A stretch of 5,415 nt of DNA from Kiritimatiellia bacterium (GTDB lineage: Bacteria > Verrucomicrobiota > Kiritimatiellia > RFP12 > UBA3636): assembly GCA_016295275.1 (NCBI GenBank), contig JAEDLN010000163.1, positions 1-5,415 of the forward strand. The letters run 5' to 3'. Under the pieces are notes generated by a model. It did not search any database and had not been told where the DNA came from. It worked only from the letters and a program-made list of their open reading frames with translations. Position 1 is the stretch's first letter; each line of letters opens with the position of its first letter. A program made the position numbers and the translations under genes. Positions 1-5,415 of this stretch are shown here, piece by piece.

Positions 1-17
1 TTTTGTTACACTTTCGG

Positions 18-57
18 TTGTCAAAGAACAATTCCAGCCAGTAAGCCTGATAAGGCT
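18..57 (-). promoter_or_regulatory. Possible rRNA antitermination site (boxB-like hairpin + boxA)
   Basis: On the minus strand a small stem-loop, AGCCT-TATC-AGGCT (57 down to 44), is followed 13 nt later by TGTTCTTTGACAA (30 down to 18). The second element matches the Escherichia coli rRNA boxA, TGCTCTTTAACAA, at 11 of 13 positions. The order hairpin then boxA is that of rRNA leaders, where NusB/NusE (S10) binds boxA RNA and makes polymerase resistant to termination. The segment is less GC-rich than the DNA to its right. If the call is right, a 16S or 23S rRNA gene starts just beyond the left edge, read leftward. No rRNA sequence, tRNA or convincing rrn promoter is visible inside the window, so this rests on a short motif plus its arrangement. 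Confidence 0.45.
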
Positions 58-81
58 CAAAGCAAGTTGTTCTCATCTTAC

Positions 82-326
82 CTACCGCCAAGCCGCACTA
101 GGGGGTGGAGCACACGAGGGTGCACGACGGGGCGCGGGATGCAAAGCCGCGCACCGCGGTGGCGAACCGCCACGGGCAAAGGCTCGGCGGCGCAAGCCGG
201 GAGGGTGGGGAGCCCCCACGGGCGGTGGCGGCCAAGCATCGCGCCGCGCCAAGGCGCGGCGGCGCGATGGGGACATCGCGCCCTACCGCAACGGGGCACG
301 GGCATTACGCGCGGGCGGGAGCGTGG
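82..326. other. GC-rich, hairpin-dense intergenic stretch
   Basis: No credible gene is present here. Open frames exist on both strands but have low-complexity Arg/Ala/Gly/Pro composition and no motifs. The DNA is far richer in G and C than the neighbouring genes and is packed with short perfect inverted repeats. These are GTGGCG/CGCCAC at 159-164 and 168-173, GTGGGG/CCCCAC at 205-210 and 214-219, CGCCGCGCC/GGCGCGGCG at 242-250 and 253-261, and GGCGCGATG/CATCGCGCC at 261-269 and 274-282. None is followed by a run of T, so none is a classical intrinsic terminator, although as RNA they could stabilise the 3' end of the pflA transcript. A repeat family or a structured RNA is also possible; no function can be assigned. 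Confidence 0.6.
237..282. repeat. Overlapping inverted repeats with two mutually exclusive hairpins
   Basis: CATCGCGCC occurs at 237-245 and again at 274-282, and its complement GGCGCGATG lies between them at 261-269. The middle arm can pair with the left copy, making a long hairpin over 237-269 that also includes the CGCCGCGCC/GGCGCGGCG arms and has a 3-nt bulge. It can instead pair with the right copy, making a 9-bp stem with a GGGA loop in the plus-strand sense. On the minus strand this lies downstream of the pflA stop. The geometry resembles a switch, but may simply reflect duplicated palindromic repeat units. Confidence 0.5.
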
Positions 327-366
327 GTGCGGGGCGGCGTGTGCGGGGCGGCGTGTGCGGGGCGGC
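327..366. repeat. 14-bp tandem repeat, three units, abutting the pflA stop
   Basis: The plus-strand unit GTGCGGGGCGGCGT is present at 327-340 and 341-354, and its first 12 bases recur at 355-366. The array is perfect and ends at the base next to the pflA stop codon (367-369). On the pflA-sense strand the unit reads as a C-rich tract directly after the stop. Exact identity between copies suggests recent expansion by slippage or a family of short repeats; no coding role is apparent. Confidence 0.8.
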
Positions 367-1116
367 TCAGGCTTTGTTGCGGTAGCCGGTATGGAGGATG
401 GAATTGGCGAGTTTGATTTCCTCGGAAGAAGGGGTACGCACATTTTCGAGGGCGTATGGAATTCCGAGGGCCTTCCATTTGAACACGCCGAGGGTGTGGT
501 AGGGGAGGACTTCGACGCGTTTGACGGCGGTACCGAGCGAATCGATGAAATCGGCGGTTTTTCGGAGGATTGTCTCGTCGGTTGTGATACCTGGGACGAG
601 GACGTGCCGGATCCACATCGGGTGATTTGTTTCGGCGAGGAAACGCGCCATATCGAGGATATTGCGGTTTCCGTGTCCGGTCAGTTCCCGATGGGCCGCC
701 GAATCAATGTGTTTGATATCCAGCATGAACAAATCGGTTTTTTCGGCGATTTTCCGGAAGGTGGAAAAGAATGGCTCGTTTCGGGTAAAGGGTTCGCCGG
801 CGGTGTCGATGCAGGTATTGATATTCTGTTGTTTGGCGAGGGAAAGAAGTTCCAGCAGAAAGTCGGGCTGGAGGAGCGGCTCGCCGCCGCTGATGGTGAT
901 ACCGCCCTTTTCGCCCCAGTAATCGCGGTAGCGCATGGCGTCCTGCAAGACCTTCTCCGGGGATTCCTGACGGAAGGTGTCGGGGCGTGCCCACGTATCG
1001 GGGTTGTGGCAGTATTTGCACCGCATGAGACAGCCCCCGAGAAAGACGATATAGCGGATACCGGGGCCATCGGAGCAACCGAAGGATTCGGTCGAATGGA
1101 TCAGTCCAATTGACAT
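367..1116 (-). CDS. pflA: Pyruvate formate-lyase activating enzyme (radical SAM)
   Basis: This enzyme reductively cleaves S-adenosylmethionine at a [4Fe-4S] cluster and uses the 5'-deoxyadenosyl radical to abstract hydrogen from the active-site glycine of pyruvate formate-lyase; it is cytosolic. The 249-residue product aligns from its first residues with Escherichia coli PflA (246 residues). It has the N-terminal IHSTES..DGPGIR block, the radical SAM triad C29-x3-C33-x2-C36 followed by HNPDTW, SGGEPLLQ at 76-83 (the SAM-binding GGE motif), then MLDIKH and a late LPYHTLG..KW block. I chose the ATG at 1116 because homology begins there. An in-frame GTG at 1194 would add 26 unconserved residues and lies inside the upstream hairpin. 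No Shine-Dalgarno sequence precedes 1116. The gene lies 131 bp downstream of pflB, its substrate, separated by a terminator-like hairpin. No anomalies are seen in the catalytic motifs. Confidence 0.96.
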   Translation of the reverse strand: MSIGLIHSTESFGCSDGPGIRYIVFLGGCLMRCKYCHNPDTWARPDTFRQESPEKVLQDAMRYRDYWGEKGGITISGGEPLLQPDFLLELLSLAKQQNINTCIDTAGEPFTRNEPFFSTFRKIAEKTDLFMLDIKHIDSAAHRELTGHGNRNILDMARFLAETNHPMWIRHVLVPGITTDETILRKTADFIDSLGTAVKRVEVLPYHTLGVFKWKALGIPYALENVRTPSSEEIKLANSILHTGYRNKA

Positions 1117-1168
1117 ACGGAGACGGGGTAGAGAGGAATGAGCGATGCGGAGGGGGGATGCGGTTGCG

Positions 1169-1211
1169 AAAACGGGCAGGGAGCGCGGAAGCACCCCCTG
1201 CCCGGCGTTTT
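1169..1211 (-). terminator. Hairpin terminator between pflB and pflA (possibly bidirectional)
   Basis: The arms CGGGCAGGG (plus 1173-1181) and CCCTGCCCG (1196-1204) are perfectly complementary. Read as minus-strand RNA, the 14-nt interior adds five more pairs (two of them G-U) closing a UUCC loop, which gives a stem of about 14 bp. It is followed on the minus strand by TTTT (1172-1169). The other side has TTTT on the plus strand at 1208-1211, so it could act in either direction. It begins 44 bp after the pflB stop. The T run is short, so partial read-through into pflA is likely, which would set a PflB-to-PflA ratio. Full termination would require a separate pflA promoter, and I see none that is convincing in 1117-1168. 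Confidence 0.65.
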
Positions 1212-1247
1212 GAGCGTAGGCTCGGCCACGCGCCGCAGATTTACGGC

Positions 1248-3485
1248 TTAGAGATGATCGTGGCAGGTACGCTTGATCACGTCCATTTGCTGTTCCTTGG
1301 TCAGGTCGATGAACTTGACCGCGTAACCGGAAACGCGAATGGTGAAGTTTGCGTACTCGGGCTTTTCGGGGTGTTCCATGCAGTCGATCAGCTTCTCGGT
1401 GCCGAACACGTTGACATTCAAGTGGTGAGCACCCTTGAGGAAGTAGGAGTCCATGACCTGAACGAGATTTTCGATCCGTTCCTCTTCGGAGTTTCCGAGG
1501 GCGGACGGGTTGATCGTCTGGGTATTGGAGATACCGTCGAGCGCTTGTTCGTAGGGGAGTTTTGCGACGGAGTTCAGCGAGGCGAGCAGGCCGTTTTTCT
1601 CGGCGCCGTAGGAGGGGTTGGCACCCGGGGAGAGCGGCTCGCCGGCGGGGCGGCCGTCGGGCATGGTTCCGGTCGCCTTTCCATAGACGACATTGGAGGT
1701 GATCGTCAGGATGGAAGTCGTCGGTTCCGCATTCCGATAGGTCGGGTGCTTCCGGATAAGCGTAATGAATTCGCGGAGCAGCCAGCGTGCGATATCGTCT
1801 GCGCGATCGTCGTCGTTTCCGTAGCGGGGGAAGTCGCCCTCGATCTTGTAGTCGACTGCGAGGCCGTCTTCATCGCGGATGACGGACACCTTTGCGTACT
1901 TGATTGCGGAGAGAGAGTCGACGGCGTGGGAGAATCCGGCGATACCGGTTGCGAAGGTACGGCGGACATCGGTATCGATGAGCGCCATTTCGGCGGCCTC
2001 GTAGTAGTACTTGTCGTGCATGTAGTGAATCAGGTTGAGCGTATTCACGTACAGGCGTGCGAGCCATTCGAGCATCAGCTTGTACTTCGAGAGGACCTCG
2101 TCGTATTTCAAGACGCTGGCGGTGATCGGTGCGGTCGGCGGAGCGACCTGTGCGCGCGTCTTTTCATCGACACCGCCGTTGATGGCATACAAAAGAGCCT
2201 TGGCGAGGTTGGCGCGGGCGCCGAAGAACTGCATTTCCTTACCCGTCTGGGTAGCGGATACGCAGCAGCAGATGGAGTAATCGTCACCCCACACGCGGCG
2301 CATGACGTCGTCGTTCTCGTATTGGATCGAGGAGGTGTCGATCGAAACCTTGGCGGCGTAGTCGCGGAAGTTTTTCGGCAGACGATCGGAGTAGAGGACC
2401 GTCATGTTGGGTTCCGGGGAGGGGCCCATGGTTTCCAAGGTATGGAGGATGCGGTAATCGTTCTTGGTGACCATGGAACGGCCGTTGTTTCCGAGTCCGG
2501 CGATGGAGAGCGTGGCCCAGACCGGGTCGCCGGAGAACAGCTCGTTGTAAGCGGGGATACGCGCGAATTTGACCATGCGGAGCTTCATGACGAAGTGGTC
2601 GATGATCTCCTGTGCGTCGGTCTCGGTGATGAGGCCGTTGCGCAGATCGCGTTCCATGTAGATATCGAAGAACGTGGATACGCGTCCGATGGACATTGCG
2701 GCGCCGTTCTGCGTCTTGATGGCGGCGAGATAGCCGAAGTAGGTCCACTGGACGGCCTCGCGGGCATTGGCGGCGGGACGGGAGATATCGAATCCGTAGG
2801 AAGCTGCCATTTCCTTCATTTGGCCGAGGCTGCGGATCTGATCGGAGATTTCCTCACGGAGGCGGATCACATCGGGCAGCATGGTGCCGTCGCCGCAGTT
2901 GGCGAGATCCTGCTTTTTGCACTGAACGAGGAAATCGATGCCGTAGAGGGCCACGCGGCGATAATCGCCAACGATACGGCCGCGGCCGTAGGTGTCGGGA
3001 AGACCGGTGATGATTTTGTTTTTACGAGCGGCGCGAATCTCGGGCGTATAGGCATCGAAGACACCCTGGTTGTGGGTCTTGTGATAATCCGTAAAGATCT
3101 TATGGAGCTCGGGATTGGGCGTATAGCCGTAGGTCTTGCAGGCCTCTTCGGCCATGTTGATACCGCCGAACGGCATGAAAGCGCGCTTGAGCGGCTTATC
3201 GGTCTGGAGACCGACGATGACCTCAAGATCTTTGTCGAGGTAACCGGGATTGTGGGAGGTGATGGAGGAGACGATATCCGTATCCATATCCAAGACGCCA
3301 CCCTTTGCGCGTTCCTCTTTTTGGAGAGCCTGCAGCTTTGTCCAAAGGATATGCGTACTTTCTTTGGCGTCTGCGAGGAAGGAGGCATCGCCGTCGTACT
3401 TCGTGTAGTTTTTGCGGATGAAGTCGGAAACATTGACCTCATGCTGCCAATCGCCGGGGATAAAGGAGTTCCATTCTTGATTCAT
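1248..3485 (-). CDS. pflB: Formate C-acetyltransferase (pyruvate formate-lyase)
   Basis: This cytosolic glycyl radical enzyme converts pyruvate and CoA to acetyl-CoA and formate during anaerobic sugar fermentation. The 745-residue product is close in length to Escherichia coli PflB (760) and collinear with it throughout. It has GDWQHEVNV near the N-terminus, then [29 protein letters not shown] [27 protein letters not shown], and SIDTSS.QYEND. The catalytic cysteine pair is C407-C408 (codons 2262-2267), preceded by a third cysteine, C406, where E. coli has Ala. The glycyl radical motif [10 protein letters not shown] has Gly720 (codon 1326-1328), 25 residues before the C-terminus. I chose the ATG at 3485 because MNQEW..F..GDW is the usual family start; an in-frame ATG at 3497 or TTG at 3518 would add 4 or 11 residues. 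A promoter candidate lies at 3597-3624. No formate channel (focA) gene adjoins it in this window. Confidence 0.97.
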   Translation of the reverse strand: MNQEWNSFIPGDWQHEVNVSDFIRKNYTKYDGDASFLADAKESTHILWTKLQALQKEERAKGGVLDMDTDIVSSITSHNPGYLDKDLEVIVGLQTDKPLKRAFMPFGGINMAEEACKTYGYTPNPELHKIFTDYHKTHNQGVFDAYTPEIRAARKNKIITGLPDTYGRGRIVGDYRRVALYGIDFLVQCKKQDLANCGDGTMLPDVIRLREEISDQIRSLGQMKEMAASYGFDISRPAANAREAVQWTYFGYLAAIKTQNGAAMSIGRVSTFFDIYMERDLRNGLITETDAQEIIDHFVMKLRMVKFARIPAYNELFSGDPVWATLSIAGLGNNGRSMVTKNDYRILHTLETMGPSPEPNMTVLYSDRLPKNFRDYAAKVSIDTSSIQYENDDVMRRVWGDDYSICCCVSATQTGKEMQFFGARANLAKALLYAINGGVDEKTRAQVAPPTAPITASVLKYDEVLSKYKLMLEWLARLYVNTLNLIHYMHDKYYYEAAEMALIDTDVRRTFATGIAGFSHAVDSLSAIKYAKVSVIRDEDGLAVDYKIEGDFPRYGNDDDRADDIARWLLREFITLIRKHPTYRNAEPTTSILTITSNVVYGKATGTMPDGRPAGEPLSPGANPSYGAEKNGLLASLNSVAKLPYEQALDGISNTQTINPSALGNSEEERIENLVQVMDSYFLKGAHHLNVNVFGTEKLIDCMEHPEKPEYANFTIRVSGYAVKFIDLTKEQQMDVIKRTCHDHL

Positions 3486-3528
3486 GATCGGTTCCATCTT
3501 TTTTGTGGGGGCGGACAAAACGCAGATA

Positions 3529-3555
3529 CCCTGTTTTGACAGGGGATTGACAATC
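3529..3555. promoter_or_regulatory. Adjacent inverted repeats in the pflB leader (possible operator)
   Basis: Two perfect inverted repeats sit side by side between the proposed pflB promoter and its start. One is CCCTGT-TTTG-ACAGGG (3529-3544), and it is joined directly to GATTG-A-CAATC (3545-3555). They also carry a direct TTGACA repeat (3536-3541 and 3548-3553) spaced by 12 bp, or one helical turn plus about two bases. Position and symmetry fit a repressor or redox-regulator site or a leader hairpin. Neither matches the FNR (TTGAT-N4-ATCAA) or Rex consensus that I know, so no regulator is named. Confidence 0.35.
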
Positions 3556-3596
3556 TTGAGCGGAGCGTTCGCCCATGTCGTGAAAAAGTAGCGAAG

Positions 3597-3624
3597 ACTA
3601 TAATCAAAACGACCGAAAAAGCAA
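3597..3624 (-). promoter_or_regulatory. Candidate sigma70-type promoter of pflB
   Basis: On the minus strand TTGCTT (3624-3619) and TATAGT (3602-3597) are separated by 16 bp. The -10 matches TATAAT at five of six bases; the -35 matches only the conserved TTG. Upstream DNA is strongly AT-rich, including an A9 run in the minus sense (3657-3665), which could act as an UP element. Transcription would begin near 3590, leaving a leader of roughly 105 nt before the pflB ATG at 3485. It is the best promoter-like sequence in the gap and would free pflB from the upstream rluA-type operon. No transcription data are available here. Confidence 0.5.
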
Positions 3625-3712
3625 GCGAAAAATGACGTAAAATCAAATTTCTTGCATTTTTTTTTGAATCAGAAAACAAGGTTGGGAATGGAAGTCCTTG
3701 ATTTGGAAGCGT

Positions 3713-4675
3713 TTATTCCCGGGGGAAAAATCCGGCGCGTGGATCGGGCGAAGTATCGACGCAGATTGTTTGACCGGAAACCGGGTGGAAAAAGGTGAGC
3801 CGGTAAGCCCGAAGCAAGTATCCGATAGCTCCTGGCACGGCGTCCGGTCTCGGGATACCGCCGGGAAGGAAGAGCGGATCTCCGAGAAGCGGGTAACCGA
3901 TGGAAGCGAGGTGGATTCGAATTTGGTGCGGGCGTCCGGTTTTCAGGTCGATGTCCCATTCGGCTTCCGTATCGGAGCAGCGGAGGAGGGTGCACAAGCT
4001 GCGGGAGGGGCGACCATCGGGCGTTGCGGCGTGGACGTTGCCCAAGATGGGATGGGGAACGGGTGCGATCGGCGTCCGGACATCGACGGTGGTTCCGGCG
4101 GAGACGGGGTTGGCGTTGTTTTGTGGTATGGAGGTAATGGCCCGGTATCGTTTGACGGCGCAGAATGCGTCGGCATCGCCGACGGTCGACAGCGTATCCG
4201 GGTGACGAAACTGCCGGCAGAGCGATTGAGCGGCGTGTTGGGAGCGTGCGAAAGCGACAAGGCCGGACGTTCCGCGACCGAGCCGGTGGACGGGAACAGG
4301 GCGGGCGGGAGAGGCGGAAAAATCGTTTCGGACGAGATAGAGGAGGGTATTTTCGAGAAATCCGCCGCCGGGGAGGACGGGCAGACCGGCGGGTTTGTCG
4401 ACGACGAGCACCTCTTCATCCTGATAGCATACGGCGTAGTGGAGAGGAGCGGGCGGTTCCTCCCACGGGGGACGATTCCAGAGGAGCCGGTCGCCTGCCC
4501 GCAGGGGTTGGTCGACGAGGGCGGTTTGACCGTTCCGGAGAACTTCGCCGGCGATGATACGGGCTTGCCAGGCAGCGACGGAATCGTGGGGATAGCGGCG
4601 CGCGTAGTAATCGGCGATTGAGCTTCCGTCCGCGTCGCGATGGATGGTATCGCAATAGGTCCAGCCGTGATTCAT
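3713..4675 (-). CDS. RluA-family RNA pseudouridine synthase (HRLG variant)
   Basis: The 320-residue product is a pseudouridine synthase of the RluA/RsuA fold, which isomerises uridine in rRNA or tRNA; the target base cannot be told from sequence. Residues about 18-71 resemble an S4-type RNA-binding module (ADYYARRYP..W..RI..GEVLRNGQ, then L.AGDRLLW.RPPWEEP). The catalytic domain follows: DEEVLVVDKPAGLPVLPGGG (86-105), VHRLGRGTSGL (129-139), AVKRYRAI (173-180) and KTGRPHQIRIHLA (245-257) with YPLLGDPLF. The position that is the catalytic Asp in most relatives (HRLD) is Gly133 here (codon 4277-4279). From memory, HRLGRGTSG and RPPW.EP mark a sub-branch known from cyanobacteria and plants, so this is probably a lineage feature rather than decay. 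It starts 10 bp after the upstream unknown gene, indicating an operon. No Shine-Dalgarno sequence precedes the ATG, and no clear terminator follows the stop. Confidence 0.9.
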   Translation of the reverse strand: MNHGWTYCDTIHRDADGSSIADYYARRYPHDSVAAWQARIIAGEVLRNGQTALVDQPLRAGDRLLWNRPPWEEPPAPLHYAVCYQDEEVLVVDKPAGLPVLPGGGFLENTLLYLVRNDFSASPARPVPVHRLGRGTSGLVAFARSQHAAQSLCRQFRHPDTLSTVGDADAFCAVKRYRAITSIPQNNANPVSAGTTVDVRTPIAPVPHPILGNVHAATPDGRPSRSLCTLLRCSDTEAEWDIDLKTGRPHQIRIHLASIGYPLLGDPLFLPGGIPRPDAVPGAIGYLLRAYRLTFFHPVSGQTICVDTSPDPRAGFFPRE

Positions 4676-4685
4676 GTGTTTGCGT

Positions 4686-5312
4686 TCAGAGGAGGCGAAG
4701 ATTGTGGAGGCGTCCGCGGGTGCGGAAGAACGCGGCGAGGAATGCGAACGAAAAGTCGAGCTGTGTTAGCTCAAACGGGTACCGGAAGCGCGGCTGATGA
4801 AGGGTGAGAAGGTAAAGTTGCCGGAGGAGGTCGTGTTGGTAGGCATAGCGGTAGACCGCATACAGGTAGTGTTTCGCCAGCAAGATGGAAGGGGTTTCGC
4901 CGTAGCGGGCCATGGTATAGACGGGATCGCTTCCGGAGAAGCGCAGGAAGCAGGCGAAGCAAATGGGAGCGGACAGATCAGAATCGGAATCCGGTTCGTT
5001 GTTTTCGCGGGGAAACAACGGGATGCTTCGTTGTGGCGCTTCGGCGCCGCAGAATGGGCAAATTTGGCCGGAGAAGGGATCCGGCTTGAAATGGTTTGGC
5101 GGCAAGGTGGCGGATTGCGCTTGCGCGGTTTCGCGGATTTCCGTATAGAGGGCCTGGCAATCGGCAAAGAGTCGGCTTCGGCGAAGGGGAACCTTCAAGC
5201 AGGCTTCCACCGTGACGAGGCGCGCATAGATCGCGGCCCATTCTTCGAAAAGAGTGAGCGGAAGCGGTCGCGGATAGCGCGGATTGAGGTCCTTTGCAAT
5301 CATTTGCGTCAT
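4686..5312 (-). CDS. Hypothetical protein with split CxxC...CxxC motif
   Basis: I do not recognise this 208-residue protein. It has no signal peptide or clear transmembrane segment. Two CxxC knuckles, CPFC at 85-88 and CFAC at 118-121, are 29 residues apart and probably bind one zinc. The spacer between them carries an acidic, low-complexity patch (NNEPDSDSDL). The N-terminal third looks helical (EEWAAIYARLVTVEACL and following). The C-terminal part is rich in Tyr, Leu and Arg (LAKHYLYAVYRYAYQHDLL, then FRTRGRLHNLRLL) with a basic end, which could contact nucleic acid. The ATG at 5312 is the first in frame; an ATG three codons later is an alternative. There is no Shine-Dalgarno sequence. It ends 10 bp before the pseudouridine synthase, so the two are probably co-transcribed. 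Lack of stop codons over 208 codons, a coherent CxxC pair and tight spacing to its neighbour support a real gene. Confidence 0.77.
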   Translation of the reverse strand: MTQMIAKDLNPRYPRPLPLTLFEEWAAIYARLVTVEACLKVPLRRSRLFADCQALYTEIRETAQAQSATLPPNHFKPDPFSGQICPFCGAEAPQRSIPLFPRENNEPDSDSDLSAPICFACFLRFSGSDPVYTMARYGETPSILLAKHYLYAVYRYAYQHDLLRQLYLLTLHQPRFRYPFELTQLDFSFAFLAAFFRTRGRLHNLRLL

Positions 5313-5370
5313 TCTAGCATAAGACAGCCGTCAAACGGAAGAAGCGTTTGGTGGGGGGCGGGACACGAGA

Positions 5371-5408
5371 GGCGCACGGCGAGGGCGCACGGCGAGGGCG
5401 CGACGAGG
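5371..5408. repeat. 13-bp GC-rich tandem repeat near the right edge
   Basis: The plus-strand unit GGCGCACGGCGAG occurs at 5371-5383 and 5384-5396, followed by a diverged, shorter copy (GGCGCGACGAGG, 5397-5408). It lies in the intergenic DNA upstream of the hypothetical gene, and the array or the GC-rich block may continue past the window. Its G-rich plus strand and lack of coding potential resemble the intergenic block at 82-366, although the units differ. Confidence 0.65.
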
Positions 5409-5415
5409 GGACGCG

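Noticed and set aside
82..366. CRISPR array or tRNA in the left intergenic block
   Set aside because: The repeats are short, contiguous and without unique spacers, and no cloverleaf with a T-loop GTTC-type signature can be drawn.
67..1113. 348-codon plus-strand open frame opposite pflA and the GC-rich spacer
   Set aside because: Its C-terminal part is the antisense shadow of pflA and its N-terminal part is low-complexity Arg/Gly/Ala translation of the hairpin-rich spacer.
1117..1194. N-terminal extension of PflA from a GTG at 1194
   Set aside because: The added 26 residues have no counterpart in PflA, the start lies inside the intergenic hairpin, and homology begins exactly at the ATG at 1116.
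1110..3539. 809-codon open frame on the plus strand opposite pflB
   Set aside because: It lies antisense to a fully conserved pflB, has no recognisable motif and is explained by the GC-rich codon use of pflB, which leaves few stops in the opposite frame.
3632..3645. FNR-like TTGAT half-site in the pflB upstream region
   Set aside because: The minus strand has TTGAT but the second half-site reads CGTCA instead of ATCAA, so the match is not better than chance in AT-rich DNA.
3621..3665. Plus-strand terminator-like GCAAG...CTTGC stem followed by T9
   Set aside because: The stem is weak with a bulge and long loop, no plus-strand gene reads into it, and it overlaps the AT-rich upstream part of the pflB promoter.
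3698..4621. 307-codon plus-strand open frame opposite the pseudouridine synthase
   Set aside because: It is the antisense shadow of a gene with clear conserved motifs; no domain is visible in it.
5313..5340. Promoter TTGACG plus TATGCT directly upstream of the hypothetical gene
   Set aside because: The two hexamers are only 7 bp apart and the -10 would lie 3 bp from the ATG, so they cannot work as a standard promoter for this start.

Overview
The window is bacterial and most likely comes from a fermentative anaerobe or facultative anaerobe. The evidence is a complete pyruvate formate-lyase (pflB) with its radical SAM activating enzyme (pflA). All four protein genes lie on the minus strand, so transcription runs from high to low coordinates. 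The coding DNA is moderately GC-rich. None of the four starts has a clear Shine-Dalgarno sequence. The pseudouridine synthase belongs to a sub-branch (HRLGRGTSG signature) that I remember from cyanobacterial, plant and some other non-proteobacterial proteins. Together these hints argue against Enterobacteria and typical Firmicutes, but I cannot name the phylum with confidence.

Region by region, in the direction of transcription. (1) 5313-5415 is intergenic and contains a 13-bp GC-rich tandem repeat that reaches the window edge. (2) 4686-5312 encodes an unrecognised 208-residue protein with a split CxxC...CxxC metal-site pattern. It is followed after 10 bp by (3) 3713-4675, an RluA-family pseudouridine synthase whose usual catalytic Asp position reads Gly. 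These two genes look like one transcription unit. (4) 3486-3712 is an AT-rich intergenic stretch holding a plausible sigma70-type promoter for pflB and two adjacent inverted repeats in the leader. (5) 1248-3485 is pflB. (6) 1117-1247 is a gap carrying a strong, T-flanked, potentially bidirectional hairpin. (7) 367-1116 is pflA. (8) 82-366 is a very GC-rich, hairpin-dense non-coding stretch that ends in three 14-bp tandem repeats touching the pflA stop codon. (9) 1-81 is a return to ordinary composition, with a boxB-like hairpin and an 11/13 match to the rRNA antiterminator boxA. This suggests that an rRNA gene lies just off the left edge, read leftward.

Functionally, PflB converts pyruvate and CoA to acetyl-CoA and formate once PflA has installed the glycyl radical (Gly720 here). 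The hairpin between the two genes could give more PflB than PflA, as suits a catalyst and its activator. I did not find a new multi-gene system. The items most worth a second look are the hairpin/tandem-repeat intergenic DNA at both edges, the Gly-for-Asp pseudouridine synthase, the unknown CxxC protein and the lack of Shine-Dalgarno sites.
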